From: Calidithermus chliarophilus DSM 9957
Lineage (GTDB): Bacteria; Deinococcota; Deinococci; Deinococcales; Thermaceae
Assembly: GCF_000430045.1 (NCBI RefSeq)
Contig: NZ_KE387027.1
Location: 824,273 to 888,272, forward strand
Direction: 5' to 3'
DNA: 64,000 bases
Shown in pieces: positions 16,230 to 22,455 of the stretch. The notes under the pieces are model-generated. The model saw only the letters and a program-made list of their open reading frames with translations, was not told the origin of the DNA and ran no database searches. How positions within the stretch are numbered: position 1 is the stretch's first letter; every line of letters starts with the position of its first letter. A program made the translations under genes and the position numbers.

Positions 16230-17162
16230 TCAGCGCTTAGCAGCTAGTGCCAGCAGCCCGCTCACGGCGCGCTCGAGCGCTAGCCGGGGGTCGCCGCCGG
16301 TCTTGGCGGCCTGTTCGGCCTCGAGCAGGATTTGCAGGGCGGCTTTGACGGCGTGGCTCGAGGCTTGCTTGGCGAGTGCCAGGGTCTGCTTGGCGGCGAA
16401 GGGGTGCATCCCCAGCAGGCCGGCGGCCTCGCCCTCGCCCAGCAGGGGCTTTTCCTGCAGGTAGGCCCAGGCCCGCGCCAGCTTGCTGTACTGCCAGGAG
16501 AGCGCCCCCAGCGTGCGGATGGGGTCCTCGCCGCGCTCCATCTGGTTCTGCAGGTGCTTGAAGGCTGCCGTTCCCTTGCCCTCGGTGACGGCCCGCACCA
16601 GGTCGAAGCCGGAGAGGGGGGGCTCGAGCGCCACCACCGCCTGCACCTTCTCCAGCGTGAGGGGCGGGTCGAGCAGGGTGAGCTTGCGGAGCTCCTGGTC
16701 GAGGGCCTCGAGGCCGTAGGCCGGGTTCTCGTAGCTGCCCTTGCCGCCGATGAGGCCCCCCAAAAAGTTGGTGATGGCGGCGGGCAGCTTGAGCTCGTAG
16801 AGGCGGGCGCGGTTGGTCACCCACTGGGCGAGTTCGCGGGGCCCTGGGGTGGGGTTGTCGCGCTTTTGCGCGTGCTCGCCGTACCACTTGCTGCGGGCGG
16901 CGGTGGGGCGGGGGTCGAGCAGCAATACCAGCGCGTCCTGGGGGAGCTTCTCCAGCACCTCCCGCAGGGGCTTCCACTCGCCCTCGGTCACCTCGCGCAG
17001 GTCCACGAGCGCCCCGCTGGGCCCGAAGAGCCCCCCGCTGGCCTCCTGGGCCACCACCCCCGGTTCGGGCGGCAGGAGGCGGGGTGCGAGGCCCTGGAGC
17101 TGGGCTTCGTGCAGCAGGGCCTCTCGAGCCAGAAACGCGTCGCCGGTAAACACCTGGATCAC
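16230..17162 (-). CDS. holA: DNA polymerase III subunit delta
   Basis: 310 residues, close to the family length. Delta opens the beta sliding clamp as part of the clamp loader. The N-terminal Q-V-F-T-G-D-A-F-L-A-R-E-A-L replaces the usual nucleotide-loading loop and keeps the family pattern. The middle shows the AAA-like arrangement (L-V-L-L-L-D-P-R, then L-E-A-L-D-Q-E-L-R-K-L). The C-terminal collar helices include Q-Y-S-K-L-A-R-A-W and H-P-F-A-A-K-Q-T-L. The start is the GTG at 17162, with GGAGGG four bases upstream. It stands alone, downstream of a palindromic element and convergent with the secreted-protein gene. Confidence 0.9.
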   Translation of the reverse strand: MIQVFTGDAFLAREALLHEAQLQGLAPRLLPPEPGVVAQEASGGLFGPSGALVDLREVTEGEWKPLREVLEKLPQDALVLLLDPRPTAARSKWYGEHAQKRDNPTPGPRELAQWVTNRARLYELKLPAAITNFLGGLIGGKGSYENPAYGLEALDQELRKLTLLDPPLTLEKVQAVVALEPPLSGFDLVRAVTEGKGTAAFKHLQNQMERGEDPIRTLGALSWQYSKLARAWAYLQEKPLLGEGEAAGLLGMHPFAAKQTLALAKQASSHAVKAALQILLEAEQAAKTGGDPRLALERAVSGLLALAAKR

Positions 17163-17177
17163 AGCCCCTCCAGTCTA

Positions 17178-17305
17178 ATACCGGATTCAAAAAGATAATC
17201 GTCCAATCCAAAGACTTTCAGGGGCTATCTTTTTGAATCCCAGAGCACTCCCTTCGGCCCTGTCAGTCCGTCGCCGTCCGGCGACGGACTGACCGAATCG
17301 GGTAT
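17178..17305. mobile_element. MITE-like palindromic element (candidate)
   Basis: The ends ATACCGGATTC (17178-17188) and GAATCGGGTAT (17295-17305) are inverted repeats with one mismatch. Inside are a perfect 15-base inverted repeat GGATTCAAAAAGATA (17183-17197 against 17226-17240) and a perfect 13-base hairpin TCAGTCCGTCGCC (17263-17275 against 17280-17292). No coding sequence. The nested palindromes and lower GC suggest a small non-autonomous transposon or IS remnant. No target duplication was established. Confidence 0.45.
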
Positions 17306-17357
17306 AAACACGCCCGCCCGAAACGCCCAATGCCATGCGCTCTTCACCGCCGGCCGG

Positions 17358-17363
17358 TAGTCT
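17358..17363 (+). promoter_or_regulatory. -10 box (TAGTCT), leaderless promoter of YdcF-like gene
   Basis: TAGTCT 7 bases before the ATG at 17371. The purine run GGGAAGG touches the ATG directly and is too close to serve as a ribosome site. Confidence 0.45.
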
Positions 17364-17370
17364 GGGAAGG

Positions 17371-17952
17371 ATGCGCCGCCGGGTCGGGATCGCTCTGCTG
17401 ATCGCGCTGGGGCTGGGCGTTGCCGCCTATCTGGCCGCCCTGGGCTATGTCGTGCTCAACATGAACCGCAGCACCCTTCAGCAGGCCGACGTGGTGCTGG
17501 TGCTGGGCTCGAGGGTCTACCGCGGCGAGCAGCTCAACCCCTGCCTGGTGAAGCGGGTGGAGGAGGGGGTCGAGGTGGTCCGGCAGGGCTGGGCCCGCTG
17601 GCTGGTGGTCTCGGGCGGGCTTGACCGCGAGACCGGCACCGTCGAGGCCCAGGCGATGGCCCGGATCGCGCAGCAGCGCGGCCTGCCCGAAGAACGCGTC
17701 GTGCTCGAGCCTAAAGCCCGCTCCACCTACCAGAACCTCCGCTTCACCCGGCAGATCATGGAAGAACGCGGCTGGAACACCGTAGTGATCGTGAGCGAGC
17801 CCTTCCACCTCCCCAGGGCCGCCCTGATGGCCCGCCGGCTGGGGCTCGAGTTCGCCCTCGCCCCCTCACCCCACTGCCCACAGAACCTACCCGCCTTCCT
17901 CCGCGAGCCCCTGGTGCTGCTGTACTACGCCTTGCGGGGTTGGAAGGAATAA
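17371..17952 (+). CDS. YdcF/SanA-like DUF218 protein
   Basis: 193 residues with one N-terminal transmembrane helix (about 6-27), then a DUF218 domain: V-V-L-V-L-G-S-R-V-Y, R-V-E-E-G-V-E-V, W-L-V-V-S-G-G, E-A-Q-A-M-A-R, E-P-K-A-R-S-T-Y-Q-N and V-S-E-P-F-H-L-P-R-A. These conserved acidic and polar residues line the putative active site. Family members (YdcF, SanA, ElyC) affect envelope integrity, and some bind S-adenosylmethionine, but the reaction is not settled. The ATG at 17371 gives the normal N-terminus; an in-frame ATG at 17335 has no ribosome site. Confidence 0.85.
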   Translation: MRRRVGIALLIALGLGVAAYLAALGYVVLNMNRSTLQQADVVLVLGSRVYRGEQLNPCLVKRVEEGVEVVRQGWARWLVVSGGLDRETGTVEAQAMARIAQQRGLPEERVVLEPKARSTYQNLRFTRQIMEERGWNTVVIVSEPFHLPRAALMARRLGLEFALAPSPHCPQNLPAFLREPLVLLYYALRGWKE

Positions 17953-17984
17953 GAAGTTGTAGTTTAGCTAAGCTGGTACTAGCA

Positions 17985-18863
17985 TTATTTTGCCGGAGCT
18001 AGAGCTACCTCATAAATAGGAGCGCCGAAAGCATAACCCTCTCCGAGTCGGATATAAGCGCAATAAAGCTTCCGTTCTTGCTGATGCCCTGTTTGTGGGT
18101 CAATCACTCTTGTTAATAGAGTGCGGACGGCGAACCGATGGCTAATTTGTTCGTTTTCCCTCAGGCCGGTTGCGGGCTGACCAAATGATAGTGGGGCAAG
18201 CTTGGGTGGAACGGTGCCGACATATAGATTATACTGTTTTGAGCGGCCTAAGATTAGATCTAATACAAAGATACTATCCAAGCTCCGCAGCCCGTGTTTC
18301 TGTACCAAGGAACAGTAGCCAATTTTGGCGAGCATCCTAATGAAAGCGCGTATTTGTTCGTCACTGAAGCTAGAAATAGGATGAGAGATATGCAATGGCT
18401 CGCCATAAATGTCAATGAGCTTCTTAGTTACTCTTAAAGGGTAGAAAATCTCGTATTCCACATTTACTTGGTCATCTTGCGTTACTCCTCCGTGTAAAAA
18501 TGTCGCTGGAGGAAGTATTGGATATAGTAGAGGAGCAGGATAATCGCTTGCAGATAACTCTACAGTCTTGCCATTTATAACCAAACTGTATTTCATTGCC
18601 CGCTGCTGTGCCATCTTGCGACTTGGCATATCGAGCAAGCCACGGATAGCTTTGAATGGCCCTCCAAGGACTTTTCCCTCAAAAGCACTAGTAATGGCTG
18701 AACAGTCTTTACAGGAGGCTTTCGGCAAGTAAAGTGATCCTCCAAGTCCATAAGGAACAATATGCTCATCAGATAAAGGTACGCCTGTTATGCCGCAATA
18801 TATGCACTGATTTATCGGAGAGCAGACAGGTCGTTGGCCTCTTGGGTGAAAATGATTGCTCAT
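17985..18863 (-). CDS. HNH-endonuclease-like protein in AT-rich island
   Basis: 292 residues from the ATG at 18863. The N-terminal 65 residues form an HNH/zinc-ribbon unit: C-I-Y-C (20-23), D-E-H-I-V-P (32-37) and C-K-D-C (51-54), matching small HNH nucleases in which paired cysteines hold a structural metal and the His is catalytic. The remaining 220 residues are a mixed alpha/beta domain I do not recognise (F-S-D-E-Q-I-R-A-F-I-R-M-L-A-K-I-G-Y). Base composition is clearly more AT-rich than every neighbour and codons ending in A/T are common, so recent transfer is likely. No methylase or other defence gene is adjacent. A perfect palindrome lies 12 bases before the start. An in-frame extension to 18965 runs into a repeat and is rejected. 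Confidence 0.7.
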   Translation of the reverse strand: MSNHFHPRGQRPVCSPINQCIYCGITGVPLSDEHIVPYGLGGSLYLPKASCKDCSAITSAFEGKVLGGPFKAIRGLLDMPSRKMAQQRAMKYSLVINGKTVELSASDYPAPLLYPILPPATFLHGGVTQDDQVNVEYEIFYPLRVTKKLIDIYGEPLHISHPISSFSDEQIRAFIRMLAKIGYCSLVQKHGLRSLDSIFVLDLILGRSKQYNLYVGTVPPKLAPLSFGQPATGLRENEQISHRFAVRTLLTRVIDPQTGHQQERKLYCAYIRLGEGYAFGAPIYEVALAPAK

Positions 18864-18874
18864 ATTGTTTCTAA

Positions 18875-18893
18875 GTCTATCACTGTGATAGAC
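18875..18893. promoter_or_regulatory. perfect 19-base palindrome, candidate operator of the HNH gene
   Basis: GTCTATCACTGTGATAGAC: two 9-base arms around a single T, 12 bases upstream of the HNH-like ATG. Size and symmetry fit a dimeric repressor site (TetR- or phage-repressor-like). No regulator gene is adjacent. Confidence 0.45.
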
Positions 18894-18927
18894 ACAAGTC
18901 CTGCAGCCTTCTTCATAGGGATTGAAC

Positions 18928-18999
18928 TGTAGGGGCAGCCTCCTGTGGCCACCCTGACCTCCCATAAGACAAGAGCATCTACAAGGGGGTGCCCCTACA
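18928..18999. repeat. inverted pair of TGTAGGGGCA repeats (MITE-like, 72 bases)
   Basis: TGTAGGGGCA at 18928-18937 and its exact complement at 18990-18999. The sequence next to each arm is also similar (C-rich, then TGT). It sits at the boundary between the AT-rich HNH island and the GC-rich host DNA. Confidence 0.5.
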
Positions 19000-19031
19000 A
19001 AAATGGAGCATTATGAGACGAAAAGACTGTT

Positions 19032-20231
19032 TTAAATGCCTAGACCAATCCAGGCTTGGCCGCTCCATCGCGCCACGAATACCTTGCGTTGCCCGTCCTT
19101 GCCCTCGTGCCACGCCACGAGGGGCCGGTCGTCGGGGCCCATCGCCAGCGAGAAGGCCGCGGCTTCGTTGGTGCTCACCGCCGGGCCCAGGCGTACCCAC
19201 TGTTTGCCGTCCCAGCGCGCCACGCGCAGCTCGAGCCGCCCCGCGTTCTCGAGCCAACCCACCACCGGGTTGCCCCTGGCGTCGAGCGCCACCTTGGGCT
19301 GGGAACCACCGCCGCTGAGGGCGTTGACACTCTGGCCGAACTGCACCCACTTGCCACCCTCCCAACGCTTGACGTAGACGTTGTAGCCCTTGCCGCCCCC
19401 AGCCTCGTGGTAGGCCACTACCGGGCGGTCCTGGCGGTCCACCGCGACCGAGACCCCGGCGGCGTAGTTGTAGGGGTCGGCGTTGAGCGACTTGCCGAAG
19501 GGGATCCAGTTCTTGCCGCCCCAGGTGCCCGCGTACACGTTGAACCCGAGCGGCCCTTCGCCCTCCTTGTAGAGCTGGATGCTCCAGGCCAGGACGGCCT
19601 GGCCCTTGGAGTTCACCGCGATGTCCCTCGAGCGCGACGAGCCGCTGATGTCGGTGCTGAGGGAGCCGTTGTCCACCGTCTGCCACTCGAGGCCGGTCCA
19701 GCGCTCGACGTACACGCTGTCGCCGTTGAAGTCGGGGGTCATCTCGCTCCACTGCAGGTAGGGGTTGCCCCGCGGGTCGAGGGCCATGCGGGGGATGTCG
19801 GAGGTGGTGAGGGGGCTGTTGCTGGGGGAGTCGCCCAGCGCCTGCCAGGCCTGGCCGTCCCAGCGCGCGGCGTAGAGCTTGCCGTTGCCCGCGAGCTTGC
19901 CCTGGAACACCGGGTTCTTCTCGGTCCAGGCGGCCACCGGCTGGCCGTCGGGGCCCACGCGCACCAGCGCATAGGAGGCGTTCCAGGCGGCCTCGCGGTT
20001 GAGCGCCCCGCCCAGCCGCTTCCAGCCGGTGCCCTCCCAGCGGCGCACGTAGGCCTTGTAGACCCCGCCGGTCCTCTCGACCCAGGCCACCACCGGGCGG
20101 CCCTGCCGGTCGAGGTCGAGCGAGGGCTGCACCGCGTCCTGCGCGGGGTCGAAGTTGACCAGCGTGGGCGCGGCGGCGGCGAGCGAGGCCAGGGCGAGCA
20201 GGCCGGAGGCCAGGAAGAAGGGTGTGCGCAT
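19032..20231 (-). CDS. secreted seven-repeat protein, predicted beta-propeller
   Basis: 399 residues with a signal peptide (cut near A-A-A-A-P-T). I count seven repeats of roughly 50-60 residues, each with the pattern D-x-x-G-x-P-V-V-A-W, then V-Y-V-x-R-W-x-G-x-x-W-x-x-L-G (for example D-R-Q-G-R-P-V-V-A-W-V and D-A-R-G-N-P-V-V-G-W-L). Seven such blades predict a closed beta-propeller, similar in style to BNR/sialidase-type repeats but without an evident active site. It lies 15 bases after the cytochrome P460-like gene and is probably co-transcribed with it, so both may work outside the cytoplasm. Binding partner or substrate is unknown. Confidence 0.75.
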   Translation of the reverse strand: MRTPFFLASGLLALASLAAAAPTLVNFDPAQDAVQPSLDLDRQGRPVVAWVERTGGVYKAYVRRWEGTGWKRLGGALNREAAWNASYALVRVGPDGQPVAAWTEKNPVFQGKLAGNGKLYAARWDGQAWQALGDSPSNSPLTTSDIPRMALDPRGNPYLQWSEMTPDFNGDSVYVERWTGLEWQTVDNGSLSTDISGSSRSRDIAVNSKGQAVLAWSIQLYKEGEGPLGFNVYAGTWGGKNWIPFGKSLNADPYNYAAGVSVAVDRQDRPVVAYHEAGGGKGYNVYVKRWEGGKWVQFGQSVNALSGGGSQPKVALDARGNPVVGWLENAGRLELRVARWDGKQWVRLGPAVSTNEAAAFSLAMGPDDRPLVAWHEGKDGQRKVFVARWSGQAWIGLGI

Positions 20232-20246
20232 GGTTCTCCTTTCGCT

Positions 20247-20786
20247 CTAGCAGAGCTGGCGGCCGGGCTGTTTGCAGAAGCTGCGCTGCACCTCGCCGCT
20301 GCGGGCGAAGGCCTGGAGCTGGGGGTAGCTGAAGAGCATCTCGGTGGTCAGGGCGGTGCGGTGGCACTCCAGGCAGTCGCCGGGCACCTCCACGCCGGGC
20401 TCGAGCTCGCCCGTCCGGGGGTCGAAGGCCCCGAAGCGCCAGGAGGTGAGGCTGTCCTGGCCCTCGAGCCGGGTCATGGTGTGCACGTAGGGCTCGTCGG
20501 AGGCCCGCACGAAGAAGCCGCCCTCCCGAACGAAGCCGCCCCGGCCGTTGGGCTTGGCCTGGTGCAGGTCCACGAGCACCACCGTTCCCGGCGGCAGCGG
20601 CTGCCCCTTCCGCACGGCCTCGAGGGCCTCCGGCGCGATGTAGATGTCGCGGATGAGCCCGTCGACGCGGTCTACGGTGGCGTAGCGCACCAGCCGCGTC
20701 TTGTAGTCGCCGAGCCCGGTCTCCTGGGCCAACCCCGCCAGGAGCCCGCCGATCAGAAACGCCAGCCCCAGTGTCCGCTTCAGCAT
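20247..20786 (-). CDS. cytochrome P460-like exported heme protein
   Basis: 179 residues. The signal peptide (about 1-20, L-L-A-G-L-A-Q) directs export. The body resembles the cytochrome P460 family: V-D-G-L-I-R-D-I-Y-I-A-P-E-A-L, P-P-G-T-V-V-L-V-D-L and a single c-type heme site C-L-E-C-H (138-142). P460 proteins act in periplasmic oxidation of hydroxylamine or in related redox or stress roles; many homologues in heterotrophs are uncharacterised. Two extra cysteines lie at the C-terminus (F-C-K-Q and the last residue). The ATG at 20786 gives the signal peptide; a GTG three codons earlier is possible. It is the first gene of a pair with the seven-repeat protein. Confidence 0.72.
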   Translation of the reverse strand: MLKRTLGLAFLIGGLLAGLAQETGLGDYKTRLVRYATVDRVDGLIRDIYIAPEALEAVRKGQPLPPGTVVLVDLHQAKPNGRGGFVREGGFFVRASDEPYVHTMTRLEGQDSLTSWRFGAFDPRTGELEPGVEVPGDCLECHRTALTTEMLFSYPQLQAFARSGEVQRSFCKQPGRQLC

Positions 20787-20917
20787 CGATCCCACACTCC
20801 ATCAGAGCAGCACGGCGTTTCGGCCGCGTTCGCGCGAACCGGACGAGTAACGCTCAAAGCCCCGATCGCTGTATTTGAGTAACGATACTCCGGGATTTCG
20901 CGCCCAATGATAACACG

Positions 20918-22315
20918 TCAGCCTCGAGCCCGCAGGGCCTCGGCCAGCCGGTGGATACCTTCCTCGAGGCCCTCGGGGGGTACGGCGGCGTAGCTCAGGC
21001 GCAGGAAGGTCCCCGACGGCTCGCCGGGGAAGAAGATCCGGCCCGGGAAGACCTGCACCCCGGCGAGCATAGCCCGCCTCGAGACCTCCGCGTCGTCCCA
21101 GCCCTCGGGCAGGCGCAGCCAGAGGAACACGCTGCCGGTGGGGATGCGCCAGGGCCTTAGCTGGGGCAGGGCCTGGCGAAGGTGCTCGAGGGCGCTGTCC
21201 CGGCGGCGGCGCAGCTCGGCCTGCAGGCGCTGGAGGTGGGCGCGGCGCGAGGGGGAGGTCAGCACGTCCACCGCCACCTCCTGCAGCAGCGCCGAGACGA
21301 AGTGGTCGTCGAGCACCCGCAGCGAGCGGATGCGCGACCCCGCGGGGCCCTTGGCCACCACGGCGGCCACGCGCAGGCCGGGGGCGGTGGTCTTGGAGAA
21401 GGGCCGCACGTAGACCACCCGGGCGGGCTCGAGCGCCGCCAGCGGCGGGGGGGCTTCGCCCTCGAAGGTCAGGCCCCGGGCGTAGTCGTTCTCCACCACG
21501 AAGGCCCCGGCGGCCTCGACCACCCTCAGCACGGCCCTGCGGCGCTCGGGGGAGAGCACCGCGCCGCTGGGGTTGGCGTGCAGGGGCTGGCAGTAGAACA
21601 CCCGGGCCCCGCTCTTGGCGAAGGCCTCCTGCAGCAGGTCGGGCCGCACCCCCTCGGCGTCGGCGGGCACCGGGACCGGGTGTAGCCCCAGGCTGCGCGC
21701 CACCCCCACGGCCCCGGGGTAGGTGGGCGACTCCATCAGGACGGGGCTGCCGGGGGCGGCCAGCGCCCGGAACACCGTCGAGAGGGCGGCCTGTGCCCCG
21801 GGCGTGATCTGCACGTCGCGCGAGGTGACGCCCGCGCCGAGCTCGCCCGCCACCACGCTGCGCAGGCTCTCCAGGCCCTCGGCGGGGGCCCAGTCCCACA
21901 CCTCGAGCCGCCGCGCCACCCGGCGGGTGGCGGCCTGGATCTCCTTCAGCGCCGTGAGCGAGCGGTCGGGGTAGGCCTCGCCCAGCGGGATCATCCCGGC
22001 CTTGGCGGGCACCATCAGGTCGCGGATGCCCGCGGTGGGGTCGAGCCGCTGCCCCAGCGCGACCTCCTGCCAGCCGTAGTCCTCCTGCGCGGGCCTGCGC
22101 TCGGCGACGTAGGTCCCGCTGCCGGGCCGCACCACCACCAGCCCCTGCTGCGTGAGCTGGCTGAGCGCCTTGTTCACCGTCACCGGGCTCACCCCGTAGC
22201 GCGCGACCAGCTCGCGCACGGTGGGCAGGCGGGAGCCGGGCTCGAGCGCCCGCAACTGCTCCTTGAGCTGCTGGGCCAGCAGGTGGTGGGCGGGCTGGGG
22301 CGAGCGCGAGGCCAT
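20918..22315 (-). CDS. MocR-type transcriptional regulator (GntR HTH + aminotransferase fold)
   Basis: 465 residues. Residues 8-75 are a winged helix of the GntR type (L-P-T-V-R-E-L-V-A-R-Y-G-V-S-P-V-T-V-N-K-A). Residues 95-460 are a class-I aminotransferase fold with N248 in P-L-H-A-N-P-S-G, D277-Y278 and the PLP lysine K308 in R-P-F-S-K-T-T-A-P-G-L-R. MocR/PdxR/GabR-type regulators sense PLP or amino-acid derivatives and usually control divergent or nearby genes. pdxH is elsewhere in this window (57140) and could be a target, which is speculation. A stand-alone aminotransferase of the LysN type fused to an HTH cannot be excluded. The ATG at 22315 has TAGCTT 9 bases upstream. Confidence 0.88.
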   Translation of the reverse strand: MASRSPQPAHHLLAQQLKEQLRALEPGSRLPTVRELVARYGVSPVTVNKALSQLTQQGLVVVRPGSGTYVAERRPAQEDYGWQEVALGQRLDPTAGIRDLMVPAKAGMIPLGEAYPDRSLTALKEIQAATRRVARRLEVWDWAPAEGLESLRSVVAGELGAGVTSRDVQITPGAQAALSTVFRALAAPGSPVLMESPTYPGAVGVARSLGLHPVPVPADAEGVRPDLLQEAFAKSGARVFYCQPLHANPSGAVLSPERRRAVLRVVEAAGAFVVENDYARGLTFEGEAPPPLAALEPARVVYVRPFSKTTAPGLRVAAVVAKGPAGSRIRSLRVLDDHFVSALLQEVAVDVLTSPSRRAHLQRLQAELRRRRDSALEHLRQALPQLRPWRIPTGSVFLWLRLPEGWDDAEVSRRAMLAGVQVFPGRIFFPGEPSGTFLRLSYAAVPPEGLEEGIHRLAEALRARG

Positions 22316-22455
22316 CTCGGTTCGAAGCTACCACAACGCCGAAGGGGCAGCGCGGCGGCTACCCCCTCGGGTGTCGTAAAACCTCGTTTGAAAGCGCCCG
22401 TGACCGTCGCGGGCCAGCGGCGACCGGCTATGGGCTACCGACGACCACACGGAGC

